Source: Methanothermobacter sp. (GTDB lineage Archaea; Methanobacteriota; Methanobacteria; Methanobacteriales; Methanothermobacteraceae). Taken from it: DNA of 64,000 nt. Positions 43,342 to 52,336 of the stretch are shown here, in pieces. Every line of letters starts with the position of its first letter. The stretch's first letter is position 1. Location: NCBI RefSeq assembly GCF_030055425.1, contig NZ_JASFYE010000005.1:37381-101380 (forward strand), given 5' to 3'. The translations under genes and the position numbers were made by a program. Under the pieces are notes generated by a model, which saw nothing but the letters and a program-made list of their open reading frames with translations, had not been told where the DNA came from and made no database searches.

Positions 43342-46300
43342 ATTAAAAGATTCATCACAGTAATGGCAGTAATACTCGCAGTTACACTGACAGGGACAGC
43401 CAGCGCAGCGGAGGTTTCAGGACATATAAAGGAGATCTACAATGAAACATCAGGAGGATACACCACACTCCAGGATGCACTGCCGGTGAAGAATGCAAGC
43501 ATCACCGTGATATACAATGGTTCGGTTATCAATGAAACACGAACAGCGGCAGACGGATCCTACAGGGTTACATTCAGTGACACATTCCCTGTTGAGGTGA
43601 GGATAAGCTACCACACCTACCGGCCGGTAACATACACCGTGACCTCAAGCCAAACACTGAACCACACATTCATGCCGGATATAGCCATCATAAGCTCAGT
43701 CCCTGAGAAGGGACGCATACTGAAGTCAATGGGTAACAGGAGGATAATCTACCATGACATGTGGGACCCATCCTCAGCGACCAGTGACTGGATTATGGAG
43801 CACGTGAACTTCGCCTACCTGGACATGGCAATGCCCGGGACAGGCTGGGGCGACTCCTGGTATCCATACCTCCTGAGGAGTCCCGCGAACCAGAGAAACA
43901 TGATAGCAGCTGCCTTCGGTTACCCAACAGACACAGACACTGACCCCTACGGTGGAACAGGTCTGAACCTCCTCGGCGGAACACCAGGAAATGACACACC
44001 GGACACAGTGGAGAATACCTACATTGCAAGCTACTACGCCCTTGCATCAGGAGGGGCAGCCAGGGAGAACCTGGAGAACATGATAAAGTACATCCAGTAC
44101 CTCCTCGGTGAGACCACCTTCAACCCGGTTGAGAACAATCAGGGGCCGGTCATGGCAGCCCCTGACTGGGGACTCTACCACCCTGACCTTGGAGTCATGA
44201 GTGTGGTTGCAGAAAGATCCAGAATAAAGGCCTGGATAGAGGGCAACCCTGGTCTCATACCACCATATGACAGCCTCAGATGGATAGACCAGAACTTCTC
44301 GGCATGGGCGGAAGACCAGAGGGCAGATATCTACAGACAGTTCGAGAACTGGTACACAGCAAACAAAAACATGACAGGACCATTCATCGTCGTTGTAAGC
44401 TACAATCCATCACCGACCGTGGACGCAATAATACGCCAGGCAGAGAAACAGGGAAGGGCCATATTCAACCTCTACCAGGGCGCCACAAACCCTGCTGTGA
44501 GTTCACTCCTTGAGGAACTCGCCCTTGGTGTTAACGGTAAGGGGCCCCTCACAAGGAGGATAAACGCGGTGATATCCCTCTACTCCTGGTCACTCAACTA
44601 CGCCAACCTGCCATCAGGTGGGGCGCTTGCAGAGTTTGAGAGGATAAACATCCCTGTGATCAAGGGGGTGCAGCTCTACAGCAACTCAAGCCTCACAAAC
44701 CCGCTGGGTGCCCAGTACGAATGGACATGGCAGGTCACGATACCCGGGTTCGAGGGTGTCTTCTCACCCATCGTTGTATCCTACACCGACGCATCATGGA
44801 ATGAGGTTGTGGTTCATCAGGGTGTGGAGAAGATCGTCAAACTGGCCGATGGATGGGCAAGGCTCAGGGAACTCAGCAATTCAGATAAGAAAATCGCGGT
44901 GATACTCTACAGCTACCCACCAGGCAAGGATGGGTTCACGGCATCATACCTGGACGTCTTCAGGAGCCTCCACGACCTCCTGGTGAAGCTCAACGAGACA
45001 GGCTACAGGGTTGAAAGGATACCCGATGTGGAGGAGCTCTACAGGATAGTCTCAGAGTTCGGTAACAAGGGTACCTGGGCACAGCCACTCCTTGAGAGGT
45101 ACGTGAGTGAGCACAGGGCAGAACTGCAGGCCAGCGGGCAGCTCCTTGATGTGCAGAAATACCTGGAATGGTTCAGCAAACTCCCTGAAAAACTCAGGTC
45201 AGAGGTCATATCAAAATGGGGGGCCGCACCAGGCAAGATAATGACGGTGAACGGAAGCATTGTGATACCCGGTATAATGCTGGGGAACATCTTCGTGACG
45301 GTCCAGCCGGCACGTGGATGGGACGAGGTCACAGACTACCACAACCCATACCTGCCGCCACACCACCAGTACATAGCCTTCTACAGGTGGATGGAGAACG
45401 TCTTCGGGGCAAATGCAATGATACACCTTGGAACCCACGGGACACTGGAGTTCCTCCCTGGAAGGATGATAGGGCTCATGGAGGATGACTGGCCATTCCA
45501 GCTCACAGGGATACCAAACATCTACCCCTACATAGTCTCAAATCCAGGGGAGGGCATGGTTGCAAAGGACCGGAGCGGGGCACTCATAATCGACCACATG
45601 ACCCCTGCAATGGTCGAGAGCGGACTGTACGGTAAACTCATTGAGATACATGACCTCATCCACCAGTACGAGAACGCCCTGAAGGTTGGTAACAGCCAGA
45701 TACTCCCTGCCATTGAGTCCCAGATCAGATCCAGAGCCTCAGAGATGGGCTTCAACATGTCAGGCAACTTCACAGATGCCCTGGAGAGGCTCCACCTCAG
45801 TCTCCATGAGATAGAATCAGACATAATCCCCCTGGGACTTCACAGCCTGGGAAGGGTGCTTGAGGGTGAGGAGCTGGTTGAGGAGGTTCTCACCATAGCA
45901 TCATCAAGGTCAGAGTTCCTGGAGAACATCAGAAAAACCCTCTACCCCTCAAAGCCAGTCTACACTGAAATGCTTAAGGACCCCCTGAGATACAGCGACG
46001 AGATAGCCTCGGTCAAGAACCTTGCACGGACATGGATCAGGAACATCATAAACGGCACTGCCCCTGCAGGTATAAACGGCACCGACCTTGAATTCATCAA
46101 TGAGACAATCAGAAAGATACGTGGAAACACCGAATGGCAGAGCCTGCTTTCAGCCCTTGGAGGTGGATTTGTGAGGCCAGGCCTTGCAGGTGACCCTGCA
46201 TGGTGTGATGTGCTTCCAACAGGCGCCAACTTCTACGCCACCAACCCCAAGAAGATGCCGACAAGGGCCGCCTGGGAGACCGCAAAGAAAATCACAGACA

Positions 46301-47823
46301 CCCTCCTTGCAGAGTACTACATGAAGCACGGAAAATTCCCTGAACTCATCGGAATGGTGATGTGGGGTACCGAGCTTCTGAGGACCGATGGGGTTGCCAT
46401 TGCAGAGTTCATGTACCTCCTCGGGGTTAAGCCCCAGTGGAACACCAACGGTGACGTCAAACCTGAACCTGTCCTCATGGACGCATCAGAACTCAGGATC
46501 ACAGTGAACGGCGTTGAGATACCAAGGCCGCGCATCGACGTATTTGTAACTGCCGTCACAGGTAACCAGCTCTGGATAGACCTCATGAACGCCGCTGTTA
46601 AGATGGCTGCAGAGGCAAATGACACCGAAAACTATGTTAAGAGGCACTACAGTGAATGCGGCTCACTGGACCGTGTCTTTGGACTCAGGGGGCTCGTGCT
46701 TGAGGGTACAGGGGTATCAGATATGACACCGGCAACCTCAAGGTGGAATACCAGCGCTGAACTTGCAGATGTCTACCTCTCAAGGGTCTCCTATGCCTGG
46801 AGGTCAACCCCCGGGGGAGTGGATATACAGCAGAGCAGGGGCACCTTCCAGTACCTCCTGGGTAGGGTGAACCTTGTTACACAGAACCTGGACAGCACCT
46901 GGAGGCTCATTGACACAGACGACTACTATGACTGGTTCGGTGGAATGGTCCTTGCATCACGCCACCTCGGCGGCAACCCTGACACCGCACTGGTGGATAT
47001 ACGGAACAGGAACACGGTCACAGTGAGGACCGTTGCAGAGGAGATTGAACTTGAGGTGAGATCCCAGCTCCTCAACCCGCGCTACATGGACTCACTCCTC
47101 AGCTCACCAAGCGGCTGGCTGGAATACGCCTCAAGGTACAAGAATGTGTTCGGTGTGGCCGTCACAACCGGTGCTGTGAGCAATGAACTGTGGAACCAGC
47201 TTGCTGTGAACCTCCTCAGTGACAGGTTCAGGGCATCAGGGGACTATGAGGCTGTTGCAACCCAGTCAATGATTGCCTGGGTCCTTGAGGCTGCAAGGCG
47301 GAACATCTGGAATGCGGACAAGGCTGTCCTTCGGGACCTTGCAAACCGCTACATTGAACTTGCCGGGCAGTATGGTGTGGTGTGCTGCCACCATACCTGT
47401 GCAAACATAGTCTTCAATAACTGGGTTGTTAAGGTCTCCTCGGTCAACCAGGCGTCCCTCAAAAGGTTTGCCTCTGCCCTTGCAGCTGCAACAGGCGCAT
47501 CAGTCAATTTACCGCAGGGAGGAGGTTCAGGGAATCCAGGCCATTCAGGTTCAGACAGTAATGGTGAAAGTGCCGGGATGACAGGACAGAGACCCTCAGG
47601 TTCATCAGGTGAATCATACACAGGATCATCAGGTTCAACGGCTGAAAGTCAGAGCCCAGCTACCCCTGATGAAACAGGAAAGGGTGCTGAATCAGGTAAA
47701 GCCTATGAGGTTTCAGCATCAACCCAGAGTGGTTCATCAGAAAGCCAGGTGCCGCTTTACGCACTTCTAGGTGTTGTGGCCCTTGTGTTCCTGGTGGGAT
47801 TCGGTTACTGGAGGGGCAGATAA
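43342..47823 (+). CDS. Exported, membrane-anchored CobN-like chelatase-family protein (second copy)
   Basis: The 1493-residue protein has a signal peptide, a carboxypeptidase-regulatory-like beta domain (about 30-120), a full CobN/BchH-like region and a Ser/Gly-rich stalk before one C-terminal membrane helix. HGTLEFLPGRMIGL lies near residue 697 and CCHHTCAN near 1350. The end repeats SGKAYEV, also found in the first copy. As in that copy, an outside location rules out the usual ATP-driven cobalt insertion, so a surface tetrapyrrole or metal receptor is the better guess. GGAGGTG is five bases from an ATT, giving a proper Lys-Arg signal peptide; the first ATG in frame is 26 bases from the site and would cut it. 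Confidence 0.82.
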   Translation: MKRFITVMAVILAVTLTGTASAAEVSGHIKEIYNETSGGYTTLQDALPVKNASITVIYNGSVINETRTAADGSYRVTFSDTFPVEVRISYHTYRPVTYTVTSSQTLNHTFMPDIAIISSVPEKGRILKSMGNRRIIYHDMWDPSSATSDWIMEHVNFAYLDMAMPGTGWGDSWYPYLLRSPANQRNMIAAAFGYPTDTDTDPYGGTGLNLLGGTPGNDTPDTVENTYIASYYALASGGAARENLENMIKYIQYLLGETTFNPVENNQGPVMAAPDWGLYHPDLGVMSVVAERSRIKAWIEGNPGLIPPYDSLRWIDQNFSAWAEDQRADIYRQFENWYTANKNMTGPFIVVVSYNPSPTVDAIIRQAEKQGRAIFNLYQGATNPAVSSLLEELALGVNGKGPLTRRINAVISLYSWSLNYANLPSGGALAEFERINIPVIKGVQLYSNSSLTNPLGAQYEWTWQVTIPGFEGVFSPIVVSYTDASWNEVVVHQGVEKIVKLADGWARLRELSNSDKKIAVILYSYPPGKDGFTASYLDVFRSLHDLLVKLNETGYRVERIPDVEELYRIVSEFGNKGTWAQPLLERYVSEHRAELQASGQLLDVQKYLEWFSKLPEKLRSEVISKWGAAPGKIMTVNGSIVIPGIMLGNIFVTVQPARGWDEVTDYHNPYLPPHHQYIAFYRWMENVFGANAMIHLGTHGTLEFLPGRMIGLMEDDWPFQLTGIPNIYPYIVSNPGEGMVAKDRSGALIIDHMTPAMVESGLYGKLIEIHDLIHQYENALKVGNSQILPAIESQIRSRASEMGFNMSGNFTDALERLHLSLHEIESDIIPLGLHSLGRVLEGEELVEEVLTIASSRSEFLENIRKTLYPSKPVYTEMLKDPLRYSDEIASVKNLARTWIRNIINGTAPAGINGTDLEFINETIRKIRGNTEWQSLLSALGGGFVRPGLAGDPAWCDVLPTGANFYATNPKKMPTRAAWETAKKITDTLLAEYYMKHGKFPELIGMVMWGTELLRTDGVAIAEFMYLLGVKPQWNTNGDVKPEPVLMDASELRITVNGVEIPRPRIDVFVTAVTGNQLWIDLMNAAVKMAAEANDTENYVKRHYSECGSLDRVFGLRGLVLEGTGVSDMTPATSRWNTSAELADVYLSRVSYAWRSTPGGVDIQQSRGTFQYLLGRVNLVTQNLDSTWRLIDTDDYYDWFGGMVLASRHLGGNPDTALVDIRNRNTVTVRTVAEEIELEVRSQLLNPRYMDSLLSSPSGWLEYASRYKNVFGVAVTTGAVSNELWNQLAVNLLSDRFRASGDYEAVATQSMIAWVLEAARRNIWNADKAVLRDLANRYIELAGQYGVVCCHHTCANIVFNNWVVKVSSVNQASLKRFASALAAATGASVNLPQGGGSGNPGHSGSDSNGESAGMTGQRPSGSSGESYTGSSGSTAESQSPATPDETGKGAESGKAYEVSASTQSGSSESQVPLYALLGVVALVFLVGFGYWRGR

Positions 47824-47843
47824 CCCCATTTTATTTTTTTTTT
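47824..47843 (+). terminator. T-rich terminator after the second CobN-like gene
   Basis: CCCCATTTTA followed by ten T begins one base after the stop. It matches the terminators at 40733 and 50967. Confidence 0.6.
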
Positions 47844-47855
47844 ATTGAATGAAAA

Positions 47856-48722
47856 CTAGATACACCCCGTCTGATTCTCAAGTTCAACAATGACCCTTCT
47901 AAGGAGATCTGAGCCGAGACTCCATCTATTTCCATGAAGCTCAATGAGGCCCCTGAGTTCAAGTTCCTCAAGTTCACTGCTGCTGGCAGGTATTTCATCC
48001 CCTCCAAGGGGACCGTCCTTTAAAAGACTCAGTATATTCTTTTCCCTCAGGGTCAGGCGGTTAAGTTCAGCGATCCATGGAAAGGCTATCTGCTGAAACT
48101 TTGCCTTGAAGTTCTCCTCAAGGAGCGCGGGACCATATATGATTCCATCTGATAGCACATTCAGGAAGCTGTCAATGAATAGGGGCATGCCCCCTGTGAC
48201 CTCATGGATATATTCTATTCCAGCCCTGACAGCCCTGACAGCCGGTGCCCTGAACCTTATGTACCTTTCTGTGTCTCTTTCTGTGAGGGGTGGCACCTCA
48301 ACAACAGCCGCCCTGGGTAGTTCCTTCTGAATATCCCTGATAAGTCCTGCACTGTACCTCACCGCCACAGCACACCTCATGCAGTGCATCTGTGACATCT
48401 TCCATGCATCTGTAATGGATGACTTCTCAGGGGGCATGCTGTCAAGGAGTATATTCCACTCCATGGTTCTTGCAAGAACTGTTATCCTCCTGAAGTCAGG
48501 TATACCCTCATGGGACCTCCTGATATCGGTGCACCTCATATCAATGAAGGTCGTCCTGTTGGAGTTTTCCTCCTGGATTCTCCTGAGAATAGCAGTTTTC
48601 CCTGAGCCCATCTTACCCGTCACAACCACAAATCCGGGGTCATTGAGGGCCTCATTAATTCTTCTTATCTCCTTTTCTCTTCCAAAAAAATCTTTTGTCC
48701 TGTTTAAAGAGATTATTGGCAT
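47856..48722 (-). CDS. Archaeal STAND-type ATPase, short form
   Basis: The 288-residue protein fits the archaeal ATPase family: FFGREKEI near the start, GKMGSGKTAI (Walker A), and a C-terminal winged helix (LREKNILSLLK...). Family members are often 350-400 residues and have a DE-type Walker B; here only ILLDSMP offers an aspartate, and the region after it is short, so it may have lost part of the ATPase core. The ATG at 48722 is preferred; a GTG three codons upstream is possible. It sits about 50 bp from the CARF-HTH gene, same strand, perhaps the same transcript. Confidence 0.65.
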   Translation of the reverse strand: MPIISLNRTKDFFGREKEIRRINEALNDPGFVVVTGKMGSGKTAILRRIQEENSNRTTFIDMRCTDIRRSHEGIPDFRRITVLARTMEWNILLDSMPPEKSSITDAWKMSQMHCMRCAVAVRYSAGLIRDIQKELPRAAVVEVPPLTERDTERYIRFRAPAVRAVRAGIEYIHEVTGGMPLFIDSFLNVLSDGIIYGPALLEENFKAKFQQIAFPWIAELNRLTLREKNILSLLKDGPLGGDEIPASSSELEELELRGLIELHGNRWSLGSDLLRRVIVELENQTGCI

Positions 48723-48771
48723 TGAGGACACTTTAGTTCCTTATAGGTTAAGATGTGTCCATGAAAATTAT

Positions 48772-49365
48772 TTAGAGCACTGCAAGTTCGCCTGCAGAGG
48801 TTATTTCAAGCCTTTCACGGTCTATGAACCCCATGTCACGGAGTTCCCTTATGTGGTTGTAGGTCATCCCCCTGCTTATACCTATCTTGACTGCAAGGTT
48901 CTTAACCGATGTTTCACCGGCCTTGAGTTCCTCAAGGACCTGTTTCTTGGTCTTGGAGATCCCGAAGCTAAGTATTGGGAGGTCTATGAGTTCACTGTCC
49001 TCCTCAGTCACGTACACTATGCGCTGAACATCGTGGTTCCTGGCATAGCAGCCAAAGAGTGCACCGAGTGCCTGGGTCTTCCTGCCCCCGCTTATGTTAA
49101 CCACCACGCGCCTTCCGTTGGCCCTTTCCTCATCTATGATCTCAACCATGTCCTTTGCAATGGTGACAACATCATAAAGGCTTGTCTCAAATGTCGTTAT
49201 CTCAACGAAGTTGCCCAGGGTGTCTCTGAGGACCTGTTCGACCTGTTCCTTCTCCCTTGGCGCCTTATCCTCCTTGAGCAGTACAACCTTCTTTGGTGAG
49301 AACTGTGTTATGCAGAACATCACCGGCTCAATGGAGTATATTGTGGATATCAGCGTTGTATCCAT
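48772..49365 (-). CDS. CARF-HTH regulator, Csa3-like, without a CRISPR locus nearby
   Basis: The 197-residue protein has a CARF-like Rossmann domain (about 1-125; [15 protein letters not shown] is the ligand-binding loop) and a C-terminal winged helix ([22 protein letters not shown]...). Csa3 proteins of this layout control CRISPR genes in response to cyclic oligoadenylate. No cas gene, repeat array or cyclic-oligoadenylate synthase is in the window, so its targets are unknown. ATG at 49365 follows GTGAT; the in-frame GTG at 49374 is an alternative. Confidence 0.75.
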   Translation of the reverse strand: MDTTLISTIYSIEPVMFCITQFSPKKVVLLKEDKAPREKEQVEQVLRDTLGNFVEITTFETSLYDVVTIAKDMVEIIDEERANGRRVVVNISGGRKTQALGALFGCYARNHDVQRIVYVTEEDSELIDLPILSFGISKTKKQVLEELKAGETSVKNLAVKIGISRGMTYNHIRELRDMGFIDRERLEITSAGELAVL

Positions 49366-49801
49366 TATTATCACGTCCCTTAAGTTTTCCTATCCCAAAG
49401 ATTTGTTCAGGGAAAACAATTCCTTGCATATGGTGTTATCTTATTCTGATCATTCTATATATATTTTCCTCTATACAGATTGACATTCAGAAATGACTCT
49501 TTTTTATTCTGAATCCTGAGATATCTTGTAAGGTGTCAGTTAAAAGAGGGATATCCCACCTTACATTACACCGAATTTGCTCATACCATTCAGATGATGG
49601 GTGCTTTATGATGATTGCGCCATCATATGTCATTAGGTATAATGAAGTTAATGGGTGAATGCAGAGAATTCATGATGAAAAATTGTACCACAATCCTTAA
49701 AAAAATTTATTAATGTAAATGAAAAACATTAACATTTAAATATAATAAGGTACTGATTAAGTAATTGTCCTAATTGACATTTTAGAGATGGTGTTGCCCA
49801 T
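49366..49801. other. 436-bp intergenic region between divergent genes, with an operator-like inverted repeat
   Basis: This is the longest non-coding stretch in the window. On the left, TATATATA near 49457 probably serves the minus-strand CARF gene. On the right, an inverted repeat at 49710-49721 and 49727-49738 (10 of 12 positions pair, 5-base loop) overlaps the start of a TATA box (about 49734-49744) for the DUF2085 gene. It could be a repressor site. No gene or known RNA is recognised in the middle. Confidence 0.5.
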
Positions 49802-50128
49802 ATGAAACTGAAGTATCTGTGCCACAGAAAACCAGAGAGAACATTTTCAGTAAGAGGCCACTATTTTCCTGTATGTTCAAGGTGTACCGGCATATATACA
49901 GGTGCATTTGCATACTTCATATACGCATACCTCACAGTGATTGAATATGATACCACCATGATAATAGCGGCGTTACTTATGATGGTACCAACATTTCTAG
50001 ATGGATTCACACAGCTACTTGGTTACAGGGAAAGCAACAATCTTCTGCGATTTTCAACAGGTCTTGCAGCCGGTGTGGGGCTGGGTATACTCACAAAGGC
50101 ACTGAAGTACTTCATACTCCATCTCTGA
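49802..50128 (+). CDS. DUF2085-like membrane protein
   Basis: The 108-residue protein starts with a cysteine-rich part (LCHRKPERTF, then PVCSRCTGIYTG), the DUF2085 signature, and has about three hydrophobic segments. The conserved cysteines and histidine may bind a metal. The family is widespread in methanogens and has no assigned role. It heads a run of five same-strand envelope genes up to 52240. Confidence 0.75.
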   Translation: MKLKYLCHRKPERTFSVRGHYFPVCSRCTGIYTGAFAYFIYAYLTVIEYDTTMIIAALLMMVPTFLDGFTQLLGYRESNNLLRFSTGLAAGVGLGILTKALKYFILHL

Positions 50129-50159
50129 ACAATTCTGGATCAAAAAAGAGGTTGATAAA

Positions 50160-50636
50160 ATGAGCTGGTGGGATGAACAGAGTTCAGCAACCAGGGCAGG
50201 TGTTATCATCGGGGCACTGTGTCTTGGTTTTATACTTGTTGTTGCAATAGGCGGGATGATGTCGCCAGATAACACCGCTACTGAAGCATCCAGTGCAGAA
50301 AAATCAAACACACAGGCCCAATCTGAAATCAGGGTTGAGGATATTGAAGTCGTCTCAGAGGGCTATGGAAGTTACTCTGTGAAGGGAAAGATCACGCCAC
50401 TCAAGGACTTCTCCTACCTTGAGATGCACCTTAAGTGGTATGACTCAGAGGGAAATCTGCTTTACGACAATCCACTCGCATGGAACATCAATGATGCGAA
50501 ATCGGGTCAGCCAGTTAAATTCAGCACCATTGATTTCATTGACTCAGGAACCCCCGTGAAGGTGGAGCTGCTGATATTCACTGACCTGGTGGCTGACGAT
50601 GACTCGGCCATATACAGAACAACCCTGAATGTCTGA
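50160..50636 (+). CDS. Membrane-anchored beta-sandwich protein (FxLYD-like)
   Basis: The 158-residue protein has one N-terminal membrane helix (AGVIIGALCLGFILVVAIGG), a polar linker and an extracellular domain with FSYLEMHLKWYDSEGNLLYDN, similar to FxLYD-type domains. Ligand unknown. The ATG follows GAGGTTGAT. The next gene starts 15 bp downstream with its own GGAGGTG, so an operon is likely. Confidence 0.6.
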   Translation: MSWWDEQSSATRAGVIIGALCLGFILVVAIGGMMSPDNTATEASSAEKSNTQAQSEIRVEDIEVVSEGYGSYSVKGKITPLKDFSYLEMHLKWYDSEGNLLYDNPLAWNINDAKSGQPVKFSTIDFIDSGTPVKVELLIFTDLVADDDSAIYRTTLNV

Positions 50637-50651
50637 TGGAGGTGAATTGTA

Positions 50652-50966
50652 ATGAGTGATGCTGTAGAAACATCAAGGACACTTGAACTTGTGCTTGGAA
50701 TAATTGGGGCAATCTTCGGTTTGCTTGGAGGTCTTTTTGCCATTGTACTTTCGGTTTTCGGCTCTGAACTCCTCTATCTGGGTATCAGTGCAATACTGGC
50801 CTCAATTGTGGGGATCATAGGATCAGTATATGTGAGGAACAACCCCAGAAGGGGCGGTGTGATCCTAATAGTCAGTGCTATCTGGCTTCTTATAAGCATA
50901 TCTGCCTATGCAATCCCTGGAACAGTTTTCCTTGGTATCGCAGGCATTCTCGGGCTGATAAGATAG
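50652..50966 (+). CDS. DUF4064-like four-helix membrane protein
   Basis: The 104-residue protein has four hydrophobic helices with the glycine-rich pattern of DUF4064 (LELVLGIIGAIFGLLGG, then VGIIGSVYVRNNPRRGG). GGAGGTG is close upstream. The CCCCATTTTATTTT terminator follows the stop. Function unknown. Confidence 0.65.
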   Translation: MSDAVETSRTLELVLGIIGAIFGLLGGLFAIVLSVFGSELLYLGISAILASIVGIIGSVYVRNNPRRGGVILIVSAIWLLISISAYAIPGTVFLGIAGILGLIR

Positions 50967-50984
50967 CCCCCATTTTATTTTTTT
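50967..50984 (+). terminator. T-rich terminator after the DUF4064-like gene
   Basis: CCCCCATTTTA followed by seven T begins at the stop and matches those after the two CobN-like genes. The next gene keeps its own ribosome site at 50989-50995. Confidence 0.55.
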
Positions 50985-51000
50985 AACTGGAGGTGTGCAT

Positions 51001-51684
51001 TTGAAAAGGTGCTCAAACTGTGGATCAGAAAACAGGAGAAATGCTGTCTTCTGTTCCAGCTGCGGGTTTAAACTCAATTCCGGGAGGAGTAACAGCTGGT
51101 GGAAAAAGCAGAGCCAGACATCAAAGGTCCTAATAGCGATTACAATCCCATTTGTCTTGATTATTGCCCTTGCGATTGCAGCAACCGTATTTACCGATTA
51201 CAGTACTGAATCCAGTTATGATAGTGTAGATGCAACTGAAGGGTCAGCGTTAACAGAATCATACCTCAATAAGTTCAAGGGCAGTGGAATCTCATTCAGT
51301 TACCCCAAGACATGGATTATTTACACACTAGAAGATAGGAGCTCAGATGCCGTCGTTGATCTCAAATCTTATGATATGGGTATAAACTCCATCATGACCG
51401 TCTATAAAAAACCTTACACCCTTGATGCTGAAGCACTAAGGGACATCTGGCTTGAGGTATGCTATGAAAAAGGGGACACCGTGGAATATGTGAAGGAAAT
51501 CAAGGTTGATGGCAACAGGGCATATGCCATAAAATCATTTTATTATTCAAATGGATGCGGAGAGCATGAGTACATTGTATTCACAGACGGCGCATATGAA
51601 TACTCCCTGCTTTTCACATCTGATGACATCTCAATTATACAGGATGATATAGACACAATTATAAGGAGTTTCAGGGTTGAGTGA
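51001..51684 (+). CDS. Zinc-ribbon membrane protein with a PsbP-like outer domain
   Basis: The 227-residue protein starts with a zinc ribbon (CSNCGSEN...CSSCG), has one membrane helix (VLIAITIPFVLIIALAIAATVF) and ends with a PsbP-like domain (SGISFSYPKTWI, then a closing IIRSFRVE). It is thus the third PsbP-like protein of the window. TTG at 51001 is five bases after GGAGGTG; a GTG two codons upstream lies inside that site. Zinc ribbon inside and PsbP domain outside suggest a link between inner and outer signals, by inference. Confidence 0.72.
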   Translation: MKRCSNCGSENRRNAVFCSSCGFKLNSGRSNSWWKKQSQTSKVLIAITIPFVLIIALAIAATVFTDYSTESSYDSVDATEGSALTESYLNKFKGSGISFSYPKTWIIYTLEDRSSDAVVDLKSYDMGINSIMTVYKKPYTLDAEALRDIWLEVCYEKGDTVEYVKEIKVDGNRAYAIKSFYYSNGCGEHEYIVFTDGAYEYSLLFTSDDISIIQDDIDTIIRSFRVE

Positions 51685-52240
51685 TATGGATCCCGACAGG
51701 ATGATTCCGGTTATTGTAGCGGTTATGGTGGCTCTTCTGTTGACAGCCGGTGCACTGCAGTTACTTAAGGGCAGCGGTGTTCCAGAAGATAAAATTGAAA
51801 CGGCAACAGTTGAAAAAACCTCAGACGGATACCAGCTGAACCTTCAGGCTGTCCTTGAACTTGCAGAGATGGACTCGGGTAACGGGACAGTAGAATACAG
51901 GGGATTCAACTTCACAGGCCCCCAGTTACTCTACATCTTTGCAAGGGGGGTTGTGATGCTGGAACTCAATGAGACAGGAAAGATCCATGTGGGTGAATAC
52001 AGTGGCCCTGAGGACCCCTATGGGTTCATGGATACAGTTACACTTACAAGGAGCGAATACACCGACATGGCGGAGCGCACATACACCTGGATGGACGCCA
52101 ATGGCAGAAGCCCCAACCATGTTGGTATCTATGTTGAGGGATCCCCCGACATAACCCCATCTCTTGCAAGGAAGATCTTCAGACAGGTTCTGGTTGAATA
52201 CAGGAGGACAGGAACTCTACCAGAAGTTATAAATGTCTGA
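51677..52240 (+). CDS. Membrane-anchored protein with a pseudomurein-binding-repeat-like region
   Basis: The 187-residue protein has an N-terminal membrane helix (MIPVIVAVMVALLLTAGALQLL) and a soluble part with two stretches like pseudomurein-binding repeats: FTGPQLLYIFARGVVMLE and DMAERTYTWMDANGRSPNHVGI. Such repeats tether proteins to the methanobacterial cell wall. TTG at 51677 is nine bases after AGGAG; an ATG at 51686 is the alternative. It overlaps the previous stop by eight bases. No enzyme domain is visible. Confidence 0.6.
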   Translation: MSDMDPDRMIPVIVAVMVALLLTAGALQLLKGSGVPEDKIETATVEKTSDGYQLNLQAVLELAEMDSGNGTVEYRGFNFTGPQLLYIFARGVVMLELNETGKIHVGEYSGPEDPYGFMDTVTLTRSEYTDMAERTYTWMDANGRSPNHVGIYVEGSPDITPSLARKIFRQVLVEYRRTGTLPEVINV

Positions 52241-52336
52241 ATAAACTTTTCTTTTTACAGGAACCCAATTAGTTGAATGATCAGACCTTTATCCTTAAAC
52301 CATTAAATGGGAATATTGTACTAATGGAAGTTCAGT

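Noticed and set aside
48219-48242. Nine-base direct repeat AGCCCTGAC within the ATPase gene
   Set aside because: Short, in frame and in coding sequence; likely slippage or chance.
48772-49365. Part of a CRISPR-Cas locus
   Set aside because: No cas genes or repeat array anywhere in the window.
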